A stretch of DNA of 19,664 bases. Source: an uncultured Synergistales bacterium (lineage in GTDB: Bacteria > Synergistota > Synergistia > Synergistales > Aminobacteriaceae). This document shows, one piece after another, positions 6,717-13,559 of this stretch; within the stretch, counting starts at the first letter, position 1; every line of letters starts with the position of its first letter. A model generated the notes under the pieces. The model worked only from the letters and a program-made list of their open reading frames with translations, was not told the DNA's origin and did no database searches. Made by a program: the position numbers and the translations under genes. Where the stretch lies: assembly GCA_905233515.1 (NCBI GenBank), contig CAJOEQ010000023.1, positions 583 to 20,246 on the forward strand. Direction: 5' to 3'.

Positions 6717-8033
6717 TTATTCTTGATTGCCTTGTCCAACAGGCGGAATCGGAGTCTCTGAAATCGTACCGGGATCAGGCGAATATTGACCAACTGGCGG
6801 CAAATATTGTTGCTGCGGTCTGGGAGTCGGCTCAACTTCAGGCTCTTGAATTCTCGGAGGAAGAGGCCGAGTCGGTTCAGGCGCGGGAATCGGATTCGGA
6901 GTCGGTCTCGGCGCGGGCGTTTGTTGACGAGTCGGAGGAGTCGGAGTCGGCGTTGTTTGTGGTGCAGGTTGAGTCGGACGAGTCGGAGTCGCCGGTGTTC
7001 TCGTCGTGTTTCTCTTTTGCGGCTCAACTTTTGCCGGAGTCTTTGCAGGTTGACTCTTTGTTTTAGTCTTTACTTTGACCGGAGCGCGTTTTATTGGAGT
7101 CTTGGCCGGTGTTGGCTTTCTAGGCTGCTTTATAGTCTTTGTTGTAACTTGCTGACCTGGTTCAGGCGGATTATAAAGCGGTTTATCGGCTCTAACAACT
7201 TGAGGCGCGGGCGGAGTCATCGGAGTCCTTATAATGGGATCTGCTGAGACTTGACTAAAAATTGAGCTTTCTTCAGTAATAATTGAGCTGTTTGACGGCG
7301 GAATATAAGCGGGCGTGCGTGTTTGAGTCTCTATCTCATCAGGCGCGGGCGGAACATAAACAGAAGGCGACCACGAATCACCGTTTAAAGGAGTTGCGCC
7401 GGGTTCAGGCGGAGTATAAACAGGCACATGCGGCACTTGAGGATCATTATTTGCGGCGGGATATTTATTTCTGTCGCGAGCATTCGGGGGGATTGTCGTA
7501 ATTCCTTGTCCGCTTGTCTCAACTGGATAAATTCGCGCGGGTCTCTTAGGATCCCATAAAGGAGTCTTTAACGGATCATTTGGATAATATACGACTCGTG
7601 ATAAAGGCTCAAAGCCCGGCTCTAAATGTATTGCTTTAGTGTAATAATATTGAGCCTCTGCAAAACTCCCTATATATTCGTGATACTTCCCGTACCAGTA
7701 CCAAACATTAGCATCTTTTCTATTATTCTGAATGGCTTTGAGTAAATACGGCTTTGCGTCCTTATAACGTCCCTGCTCAAGTAAATTTTTAGCTTGCTGT
7801 AAATAATCAGGTTTAGGCGCAGGCTTTATAACTTTTTTCGGTTTAGGCTTAGGGGCTGGCTTTTTTGCTCTGACCTTGCGCACTGTTTTTTTAGGAGTCT
7901 GATTATTATTTTGAGGTTGTGCAGGCGGCTCCGGGGATGGATTATAAGGCGTGCTGTCGTCATCAGGTGCAGAATAAGCAGGATTTACTATCAGGCATAA
8001 AATTATTATTGAAAGCGTTAAAAATTTTCTCAT
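6717..8033 (-). CDS. Exported TPR protein with a long proline/threonine-rich region
   Basis: The 438-residue protein has a signal peptide (about 1-21, ending NPAYSA). A charged, TonB-like Lys-Pro stretch follows (57-75, PKPKPKK). Next come about two tetratricopeptide repeats (about 75-141: AKNLLEQGRYKDAKPYLLKA, then YGKYHEYIGSFAEAQYYYTK). The final 270 residues are low-complexity, dominated by Pro, Thr, Gln and Arg, with repeats of the PxPTP type. TPRs usually mediate protein contacts, and proline-rich stretches can cross the periplasm or contact peptidoglycan, so a scaffold or spacer role in the envelope is plausible but unproven. The DNA encoding the tail (about 6830-7000) is a run of GAGTCGG-like units. 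An AGGAAGGTG site precedes the ATG and overlaps the end of the upstream gene. Confidence 0.85.
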   Translation of the reverse strand: MRKFLTLSIIILCLIVNPAYSAPDDDSTPYNPSPEPPAQPQNNNQTPKKTVRKVRAKKPAPKPKPKKVIKPAPKPDYLQQAKNLLEQGRYKDAKPYLLKAIQNNRKDANVWYWYGKYHEYIGSFAEAQYYYTKAIHLEPGFEPLSRVVYYPNDPLKTPLWDPKRPARIYPVETSGQGITTIPPNARDRNKYPAANNDPQVPHVPVYTPPEPGATPLNGDSWSPSVYVPPAPDEIETQTRTPAYIPPSNSSIITEESSIFSQVSADPIIRTPMTPPAPQVVRADKPLYNPPEPGQQVTTKTIKQPRKPTPAKTPIKRAPVKVKTKTKSQPAKTPAKVEPQKRNTTRTPATPTRPTQPAPQTTPTPTPPTRQQTPAPRPTPNPIPAPEPTRPLPPRIQEPEVEPTPRPQQQYLPPVGQYSPDPGTISETPIPPVGQGNQE

Positions 8034-8037
8034 ATTA

Positions 8038-9072
8038 TCACCTTCCTGTTATGGCTGTAGAAGCGCGCTTTATCACTAAATCATTGAGTTTAACGGGGTC
8101 TTTCTTATCGCTGCGAATAACAAGGACTATAGCATTATCATCAAAAACTTGAACGACTCTAACTTTTCCGACTGATTGAGGAATCACCGCGACGGGATCT
8201 TCAGGCGATACTGTTATATAAGTGTCTGATCTCACAACGTCAAGAATTTCACCGACTCTGACTGAGTCCTGATCACCTTTTGCAAATCTTCCCAGCGAAA
8301 TAATATATTTTCTGTGATTTCGTTTAGAGTCCTTAGTGGGTGATAAGATTCTGCCGACTGTCTGATAACTTACAAAATTATCGGCCGGGTCATTACTGCG
8401 TACTGCGTTGCGAATTTGTGCCATTGCCTGACGCTGCGACTCTTCAATAGCTTTCTTTATCGCTGCCCAGTAAGTAGTCCCGTTAAATTGCGCCCATGTT
8501 GGACGACTCATTTTTTGCCCCTTGTCCTTCTGCTGAGTCAAACTAAATAAATCTAATCCATCTCTAAATGGCCGCCCGAGTCCTTTTACTGCTGCGTCAA
8601 ACCATAATATATCTTCCTGTGAGTCAAGAGTGAATCTCCTGTCAGTGCCTTTAACATTCTTGACTGCGATTTGTTTAGCTCGTGCAGAGTCAAAAACTTT
8701 TAAGCGTATTAAAAATTTGCCGGATTCATAATTGCCGAGTGCGTGTTTATCATGCATTGTCGAACTGAATAATTCAATCTGCACGGCCATATCATCGCCC
8801 CGACGTGAAGAAGACAGCCAGCGATTCATTCCGGCCTCATCTAGGACTCTCACGTCAATAAAAGGCGATCGCTTGAACATTGACTCTAAATAGTCATTCA
8901 TTTTCTGAGTCAATACGTCGTAGGGGTAAAATTTACTCTCCCAGATTTCAAGCTCTGTAGAATTCTGAGCAGGAAATATAACGACTGATATACGCCGAGA
9001 GTCAGCAGCCTCACAAATATTTACACTCAGGGCAATTAATAAAATCAGCCATAAAAATTTTTTGACTTGCAT
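8038..9072 (-). CDS. Exported protein of unknown function, possibly CsgG/FlgT-like
   Basis: A 344-residue protein with a signal peptide (MQVKKFLWLILLIALSVNICEA, cleavage about 22). The start of the mature protein (RRISVVIFPAQNSTELEIWE, then a segment that pairs MNDYLESMFKRSPFIDVRVLD) resembles the opening of CsgG/FlgT/TolB-like envelope proteins, where a strand with FP-N is followed by a helix and a second strand. The C-terminal part (about 265-340, VGEILDVVRSD...VGKVRVVQVFDDNAIVLV) looks like a small beta domain of the kind at the end of FlgT. This is only resemblance in pattern, not a confident assignment. The gene abuts the upstream gene with no gap and lies 4 nt before the TPR gene. Confidence 0.8.
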   Translation of the reverse strand: MQVKKFLWLILLIALSVNICEAADSRRISVVIFPAQNSTELEIWESKFYPYDVLTQKMNDYLESMFKRSPFIDVRVLDEAGMNRWLSSSRRGDDMAVQIELFSSTMHDKHALGNYESGKFLIRLKVFDSARAKQIAVKNVKGTDRRFTLDSQEDILWFDAAVKGLGRPFRDGLDLFSLTQQKDKGQKMSRPTWAQFNGTTYWAAIKKAIEESQRQAMAQIRNAVRSNDPADNFVSYQTVGRILSPTKDSKRNHRKYIISLGRFAKGDQDSVRVGEILDVVRSDTYITVSPEDPVAVIPQSVGKVRVVQVFDDNAIVLVIRSDKKDPVKLNDLVIKRASTAITGR

Positions 9073-10257
9073 TTAATTCACCAGTCCTGCAAAACTTTTT
9101 ACATATGGCTTAATATTTTCGTACCAAGTTTTAAACTGTTTAGCCCATAATAAACGAGTCAACGTAAAGAAATCATCTTCAGGGCCGCCCATCGTGTCAT
9201 TATGAAGAGCAGCTTTATAACTTTCTGTAGGTATAGTTATCATCATGTCGCCGGTGTGCTTAGTCGTGTTCATTCGCGGTGAACAGCCAAATGCAGTTAA
9301 TCCCATCGTCTCATTCTCAAAAAAAGTTACTCGATAAGGCACATCACCCAGAGTCCCCGTTGAGAAATCTACTCGCCGCGATTTAGTGAATCCCCTTTCT
9401 TGAGCGTCCTTCTCGCTGTCTCCAACGTAATTTATATCAATGTCATCAATATAATAATAGTGCCTCACATAAGCCGCTAATTTATAGCCAAGTTTTAATA
9501 ACTCAGGATCATGCAAAGATAATTTTTTGACGGGGATTTTCATGCCGGGCAAATTTCCGGGAACTTTCTGTTTTTCTCCTGCTGACCATAAATAATCAGA
9601 CATTTTTATGCCTTCTCCGCCGCAATATGAGAATCCTAACAACATAGCCGCCGCAGTTACTCTTATTACATTGTGCCAGCGTTCGGGATTTGCTTTCTTG
9701 AGAGCTGCGGGGATTCCTGTATTCATTAAGCCTTCAATGCCTCGTGCAGCCTGTGAAGTTACACGCAATTTTTCAGGAATCATTAAATCAGCCTCAGAGT
9801 CTTTTACTGGGAAAAATGGCCGGAAAATTCCGAACGGGTATTTATCTTTATCGCCGGAGCCGTCATTAATCCACATTGATGAGCGTTTATCTTCTGACAT
9901 TAAAGAAAGCTCGCTGGCTCCTGAGACAAATTCAGGATGATGTAAAGCCTTCTCTAAATCAACAACGACGGTGAAAAATTTTACTTTGAAATTAGTATTT
10001 ACGGAAAAAGCAGCTAAAATTTTCTGTATAGCAGGCTCGAAATCCTGAACAGTATACGAGACATTTTCACCCTTATTTTTGCCGTTGATTGATAGAGTCC
10101 TGTCGCGCTTTTCTACCCATGCTATAGAGATTAATTTACGCTGATTCTTATTTTTGTTGAAAACAGAGAGTCTCGGAGTCTTCCCTCTTGTCCACATTTG
10201 CAGGGCTAAATTTTCGTCAACGTCGCACGAACTTATAATTTTTCCTTGTTCTTCCAT
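9073..10257 (-). CDS. Protein of unknown function, first gene of the five-gene operon
   Basis: A 394-residue protein I do not recognise. Unlike its four operon partners it has no visible signal peptide or membrane segment: the start MEEQGKIISSCDVDENLALQ is polar, and the region upstream encodes no hidden hydrophobic leader. It contains a Phe/Tyr-rich central part (about 140-260, including FGIFRPFFPV and YVRHYYYIDDIDINYVGD), a possible short hydrophobic patch near 198-210, and HTGDMMITIPTE near 337-348. It could be cytoplasmic or exported by another route. An AAGGAG (complement of 10270-10275) lies 12 nt upstream of the ATG, rather far, so expression may be modest. The stop codon directly adjoins the next start. 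Confidence 0.75.
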   Translation of the reverse strand: MEEQGKIISSCDVDENLALQMWTRGKTPRLSVFNKNKNQRKLISIAWVEKRDRTLSINGKNKGENVSYTVQDFEPAIQKILAAFSVNTNFKVKFFTVVVDLEKALHHPEFVSGASELSLMSEDKRSSMWINDGSGDKDKYPFGIFRPFFPVKDSEADLMIPEKLRVTSQAARGIEGLMNTGIPAALKKANPERWHNVIRVTAAAMLLGFSYCGGEGIKMSDYLWSAGEKQKVPGNLPGMKIPVKKLSLHDPELLKLGYKLAAYVRHYYYIDDIDINYVGDSEKDAQERGFTKSRRVDFSTGTLGDVPYRVTFFENETMGLTAFGCSPRMNTTKHTGDMMITIPTESYKAALHNDTMGGPEDDFFTLTRLLWAKQFKTWYENIKPYVKSFAGLVN

Positions 10258-10282
10258 TTTTAGGCATTGCTCCTTATATTAA

Positions 10283-10310
10283 ATAGTAAATTTTCCTTGT
10301 ATTTTTTCAA
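10283..10310 (-). promoter_or_regulatory. Candidate promoter for the five-gene envelope operon
   Basis: On the minus strand TTGAAA (complement of 10305-10310) and TACTAT (complement of 10283-10288) are 16 nt apart, each close to consensus, and lie 26 nt upstream of the first ATG. The 150-bp gap between the divergent genes is very AT-rich, so chance matches are possible. I see no clear promoter for the rightward gene. Confidence 0.35.
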
Positions 10311-10407
10311 TTATAGCGCAATAAAAATTAGTTATTATTATGGATTTAAGATTATCTCTCAAAGTTTTAAAATTTGCTTAAAATTTTATTATAAGGGTGT
10401 ATCTATC

Positions 10408-10746
10408 ATGAAAAAATTTTTACTAACTATTTTGCTGATTATTGCGTCCTGTTCCGCTGCGTTTGCTGAATTACCGACGGTTATAATGTTATCGACTCAA
10501 AATTGCCCGGCCTGCGTGAAAATGTCAGGAGTCATGCGCGAAATTAAGACTCAATATAAAGGCCGGATCTCTACAGCAAGCGTATATTTAGAGAATAATC
10601 CCGATATAGCAAGAAAATATAACGTGCGATTTGTGCCGACTTTGATATTTAGGGACTCAACAGGGAAGGAAATAGCGCAGGAAATAGGCTATAAACCAGC
10701 TGACGAAATTATAAAAGTTTTCACGGATGCAGGAGTAAATATTTAA
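10408..10746 (+). CDS. Exported thioredoxin-like protein
   Basis: A 112-residue protein starting at the ATG at 10408 (AAGGG at 10393-10397 upstream). The reading frame extends back to 10267, but those 47 residues come before the ribosome site and a perfect signal peptide (MKKFLLTILLIIASCSAAFA). The mature protein is a minimal thioredoxin fold: the redox motif CPAC (Cys33 and Cys36) after VIMLSTQN, a middle strand, and the cis-proline segment FVPTLIF (Pro77). It would act as a disulfide oxidoreductase outside the cytoplasm, presumably reducing or exchanging disulfides of a partner not identifiable here. It is transcribed alone, away from the envelope operon on the left and toward the kinase gene on the right. 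Confidence 0.9.
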   Translation: MKKFLLTILLIIASCSAAFAELPTVIMLSTQNCPACVKMSGVMREIKTQYKGRISTASVYLENNPDIARKYNVRFVPTLIFRDSTGKEIAQEIGYKPADEIIKVFTDAGVNI

Positions 10747-10753
10747 ATTTTTT

Positions 10754-10785
10754 GCCGGGATTTTGTCTTAAAAGCGAGTCCCGGC
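10754..10785. terminator. Stem-loop between convergent genes, weak terminator candidate
   Basis: GCCGGGA (10754-10760) and TCCCGGC (10779-10785) form a perfect 7-bp G+C-rich stem. The 18-nt interior can itself pair TTTT with AAAA. It sits exactly between the stops of two convergent genes, as a shared terminator would, but neither side has a proper U-tract: the plus side continues GTTGTGATTT. Confidence 0.45.
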
Positions 10786-10793
10786 GTTGTGAT

Positions 10794-11687
10794 TTATAAT
10801 TTTTCTAGTACTTCATTTCTTGACGGTATAGAAGGAGCTGCCCCCGGTCGAGTTACTGCTATTGCCGAAGCATTTGCCGCGAATTTCATAGCCCATTCAG
10901 GTGAACGGCCTTCAAAGATTCCTGACAGGAAAAACCCCGTAAAAGTATCTCCCGCTGCTGTAGTGTCGACTGCTTTAACTCTTATTGCGTCCTGCCTGCA
11001 AGTTATATTTTTATCTTTATAAATTGAGCCGTTTACTCCCAGAGTCAAAACAATTTTTGAGTCAGGTAATTTTTTGCAGAGTTCACCGGCTATATATTCC
11101 GGAGTCTTGCTTGTAATATCTTGATTCAGGAATTGCCCGGCCTCTATCTCGTTAAGCAAAATATAATCGGCATTGTTAAAAACTGGAATAATACTCGAAT
11201 CCATAGGCGAAGGATTGAAAGCTACAATCATATTTTTTTCTTTCGCGCATTTAGATAAATATTCAATCTCGTTAATTTCGTTCTGAATTACTAGGGCATC
11301 ACCGCTTGAAAAATTTTCGAGAGTTTTATTTATTTGTTCGCGAGTAATTGACTGATTCGCACCGCCGTAAAGAATTATGCAGTTATCGCCGTCATCACTG
11401 CGTTGTATTATAGTATGTCCCGTGCGAATATTTTCAAGTTTTGCTACAAAATCAGTATTGACTCCGGCTGACTCAAGCTCATCAAGTAAAAATTTTGCTC
11501 CTTCACCGACTGCCCCCGCGTGAAAAACTTCCAGCCCAGCCCTTGCAAGTGCTACAGATTGATTTAAACCTTTTCCGCCGCTGTAAGTGTCAAGAGATTT
11601 TGCCGCCAAAGTCTCACCCCTCACTATAAAATGAGGTACATTATAAACGTAGTCAATATTTAGAGATCCGAACGATAAAACTTTCAT
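10794..11687 (-). CDS. PfkB-family sugar kinase, ribokinase-like
   Basis: A 297-residue carbohydrate kinase that would phosphorylate a sugar at its terminal hydroxyl with ATP. I start it at the ATG at 11685-11687, which overlaps the mutarotase stop as ATGA, so the two are translationally coupled; an ATG 33 nt upstream lacks a ribosome site. Family motifs: GSLNIDYVY near the N-terminus, GGKGLNQSVALARAG (37-51; ribokinase has GGKGANQ), LLNEIEA (177-183) and the catalytic DTTAAGDTF (241-249, base Asp247). Ribokinase is the closest familiar member, but the substrate cannot be read from the sequence, and the locus contains an isomerase that ribose does not need. Divergent from the sugar transporter operon, probably in the same pathway. 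Confidence 0.9.
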   Translation of the reverse strand: MKVLSFGSLNIDYVYNVPHFIVRGETLAAKSLDTYSGGKGLNQSVALARAGLEVFHAGAVGEGAKFLLDELESAGVNTDFVAKLENIRTGHTIIQRSDDGDNCIILYGGANQSITREQINKTLENFSSGDALVIQNEINEIEYLSKCAKEKNMIVAFNPSPMDSSIIPVFNNADYILLNEIEAGQFLNQDITSKTPEYIAGELCKKLPDSKIVLTLGVNGSIYKDKNITCRQDAIRVKAVDTTAAGDTFTGFFLSGIFEGRSPEWAMKFAANASAIAVTRPGAAPSIPSRNEVLEKL

Positions 11688-12124
11688 GATTTTATTACGC
11701 CCTTCTGTAGAATCATGCAAGCATATAAAGCAGTCTCACTCGTTGCAATGATGGCATATGATTTTTTTGACTCCTCGTAAAAATCGAATCTTTCTACGAA
11801 TTGAATCGCATTTTCTCCGCGATCGTCATATTTCGAAATTATTTGCTTGTAAGTGTCCCATATGGGAGTCTCTACTTCTTGGCCGGGTACTACTTTCATT
11901 AAAGTAACTGGCTTATCAACAAAAGTATCAAGCGGAAATAAACTCAAAACAGCGTCAAGAATTTCAGGAACTCCGAGTCCTTTACAGTTAATTACTACGC
12001 CGTTTTTGCCCATTGAAGCCGATGGGAAGTTGCCATCAGATATTACTATTTTGTCGCCGTGTCCCATATCTGCTAAGACCTTCAGCAAATCGCCGGATAA
12101 TACATCAGGAATACCCTTTAACAT
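11684..12124 (-). CDS. RbsD/FucU-family sugar mutarotase, FucU type
   Basis: A 146-residue enzyme that interconverts sugar anomers or ring forms. It matches FucU (L-fucose mutarotase) rather than the shorter-motif RbsD: MLKGIPDVLS start, LADMGHGDKIVISDGNFPS (18-36, with the family His22 and Asp24), and the C-terminal RFDFYEESKKSYAIIATSETALYA (about 111-134). E. coli FucU is known to act on L-fucose and also on ribose, so the sugar remains open. Only a weak GGGG precedes the ATG (12122-12124). It is first in a two-gene operon with the kinase, running divergently from the transporter genes. Confidence 0.92.
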   Translation of the reverse strand: MLKGIPDVLSGDLLKVLADMGHGDKIVISDGNFPSASMGKNGVVINCKGLGVPEILDAVLSLFPLDTFVDKPVTLMKVVPGQEVETPIWDTYKQIISKYDDRGENAIQFVERFDFYEESKKSYAIIATSETALYACMILQKGVIKS

Positions 12125-12162
12125 TGAGATAACCCCGTTTCTATAAAATTTTTTTGTGAGTA

Positions 12163-12174
12163 ATTATAATTATA
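12163..12174 (-). promoter_or_regulatory. Candidate -10 boxes of the mutarotase-kinase operon
   Basis: On the minus strand TATAAT occurs twice back to back (complements of 12169-12174 and 12163-12168), about 40-50 nt before the mutarotase ATG. No good -35 box lies at the matching distance, so the promoter may depend on an activator or be a chance match in AT-rich DNA. Confidence 0.4.
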
Positions 12175-12221
12175 TGACATGATAAAATATTTGCTAGAAA
12201 TTTAACGTGAAAGAGAGAAAT

Positions 12222-12245
12222 TTTACAGCTACATTTACAGCTACA
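12222..12245. repeat. Perfect 12-bp tandem repeat in the divergent control region
   Basis: TTTACAGCTACA occurs twice in direct succession (12222-12233 and 12234-12245) without a mismatch. Spaced at roughly one helical turn and lying between two divergent promoters, it could be a binding site for a regulator of the sugar genes (inference). No regulator gene is present in the window. Confidence 0.8.
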
Positions 12246-12462
12246 AAAATATTAAAATTTTCCAGTCATAGCAAGAAATAACAGAGATAAAATTTTTTGT
12301 TGTAATGCAATTTTTTTGTGATAATTTTTGCGAGAAAAGTAATAAAAACGTGAAATAAACGAGAAAATTTTTATAATTTATGCGAGTCTTTACACAAAAT
12401 TTTTTTACTCCCGCCCTTGCATTCTCTAGAAATATTTTCAGCAATATACATAAATTCATGCA

Positions 12463-12491
12463 TTGAAAAATTTTCACGAGTTATATATATT
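12463..12491 (+). promoter_or_regulatory. Probable promoter of the sugar transporter operon
   Basis: TTGAAA (12463-12468) and TATATT (12486-12491) are spaced by exactly 17 nt and each differs from consensus in few positions. The -35 box is part of a short perfect inverted repeat, TGAAAA-A-TTTTCA (12464-12476), that could serve as an operator. The gene start lies about 50 nt downstream. Confidence 0.6.
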
Positions 12492-12545
12492 ATATTCACC
12501 AAAATTTTTTATACAATTTAATATTATTCAGGAGGTAATTTCGTA

Positions 12546-13484
12546 ATGAAAAAATTACTTATTGCTGCTTTATCGGCAGTTCTTGTTGTGTGTTTTGCAG
12601 TAAGTGCTTTTGCTGCAGGAGGAATCATTTATATTATTACGCCTTCAACATCAAATCCATTTTTCGGAACTGAACAGAGAGTCGGAGCCGCAAAAGTTAC
12701 CGCACTCGGTTATACTCCAAAATGTTTCTCACACGATGACGACGCAGCAAAACAGCTTGAATTATTTGAGGCCGCAATAGCTGATAAGGCAATCGCTATA
12801 ATTTGCGACAATGCCGGTGCAGATGCTTCAATCGAGGCAATTCGTAAGGCAATCGACGCAAAAATCCCCGTTTTCTTAATCGACCGCGAAATCAACGAGT
12901 CAGGACTCGCACTTGCTCAAATCGTAGCAGATAACGCACAGGGAGCAGCCGCAATCGCTGAAAAATGGGTAGAAGCTATGGACTATGCAGGAGATTACGC
13001 GGAATTATTAGGCCGTGAATCAGATACTAACTGCTGGGTACGTTCGCAAAATTATCATTCAGTTATAAATGAATATCCTGATTTAAAAATGGTAGCTCAA
13101 CAGACAGCAAACTGGGATCAGACTGAAGCATATTCAAAGACTGAGGCAATTTTACAGGCTCATCCTGAAATCAAAGGCATTATCTGCGGAAATGACACAA
13201 TGGCTTGCGGAGCTACTCAGGCATGTATAGACGCAAAACGTTCGGATATAAAAATTATCGGACTTGACGGTTCAGACGACGCGGCGGCATATGTTGCAAA
13301 AGGTCAAATGGTCGGAACAGCTTTACAGCAGATCGCAAGAATTACAGAAATGGCAATCGAGCAGGCCGACGAATTTATCAGAACAGGCAAGAAACCCGCT
13401 CAAGAAAAACAGCTAGTACCTTGTATCGCTATTACAAAAGATAACGTCGCGAATCTCTCGCAGTTCGTTTATACAGAGAAATAA
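12546..13484 (+). CDS. Periplasmic sugar-binding protein, RbsB-like, of an ABC transporter
   Basis: A 312-residue substrate-binding protein (Peripla_BP_4 type) with a Sec signal peptide (about 1-23, ending SAFA) and no lipobox, hence periplasmic. It delivers sugar to the adjacent RbsA/RbsC-type proteins. Compared from memory with E. coli RbsB, most ribose contacts are kept: Phe39-Phe40 in NPFFG, Asp113-Arg114 in LIDRE, Arg166, Asn216 in GND, Asp241 in GLDGSDD and a Gln near 261-262. The stacking Phe164 of RbsB is replaced by Trp190 (ANWDQ). A ribose-like pyranose is therefore likely, but the exact sugar is open. GGAGG at 12531-12535 precedes the ATG. A terminator follows the gene, probably giving more of this protein than of the rest. 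Confidence 0.93.
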   Translation: MKKLLIAALSAVLVVCFAVSAFAAGGIIYIITPSTSNPFFGTEQRVGAAKVTALGYTPKCFSHDDDAAKQLELFEAAIADKAIAIICDNAGADASIEAIRKAIDAKIPVFLIDREINESGLALAQIVADNAQGAAAIAEKWVEAMDYAGDYAELLGRESDTNCWVRSQNYHSVINEYPDLKMVAQQTANWDQTEAYSKTEAILQAHPEIKGIICGNDTMACGATQACIDAKRSDIKIIGLDGSDDAAAYVAKGQMVGTALQQIARITEMAIEQADEFIRTGKKPAQEKQLVPCIAITKDNVANLSQFVYTEK

Positions 13485-13501
13485 TTTATTAAATTCACCG
13501 G

Positions 13502-13529
13502 CGGGGGAGTCATGAATTCCCCCGTTTTT
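13502..13529 (+). terminator. Intra-operon Rho-independent terminator after the binding-protein gene
   Basis: CGGGGGA (13502-13508) and TCCCCCG (13518-13524) form a perfect 7-bp G+C-rich stem with a 9-nt loop, followed by five T (13525-13529). The next gene starts only about 30 nt on, so it likely acts as a partial terminator that keeps the binding protein more abundant than the ATPase and permease. Confidence 0.85.
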
Positions 13530-13559
13530 AATATTTATAATGAGAGGGGAGACTCATAA

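Larger units (their letters stand above)
12125..12545. promoter_or_regulatory. AT-rich divergent control region of the sugar locus
   Basis: This 421-bp gap separates the mutarotase-kinase operon (leftward) from the transporter operon (rightward). It is very AT-rich, with several A/T tracts of 6-11 bases that may bend the DNA. It holds promoter-like boxes for both directions, a 12-bp tandem repeat at 12222-12245, and a 13-bp sequence (AATTTTTTTGTGA) present at both 12147-12159 and 12309-12321. I found no convincing RNA gene. A 78-codon frame on the minus strand here looks spurious. Confidence 0.6.

Noticed and set aside
6830..7000. Repeated GAGTCGG units as a possible DNA repeat array or CRISPR
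   Set aside because: The units are irregular, have no unique spacers, and simply encode Pro-Thr repeats in the TPR protein.
6689..7247. Open frames rich in arginine and leucine on both strands across the proline-rich gene
   Set aside because: They are antisense or offset readings of the low-complexity Pro/Thr region; no ribosome site and the composition is an artefact of the repeat.
10267..10407. N-terminal extension of the thioredoxin-like gene
   Set aside because: A signal peptide and ribosome site mark the ATG at 10408; the upstream residues are intergenic AT-rich sequence read in frame.
12241..12477. A 78-codon minus-strand frame in the divergent intergenic region
   Set aside because: Very AT-rich and lysine/phenylalanine-heavy, no ribosome site, overlaps promoter elements and repeats.
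13530..13559. A separate promoter between the intra-operon terminator and DUF2291
   Set aside because: A TTATAAT-like box is present but no -35 lies at the right spacing apart from the hairpin itself.
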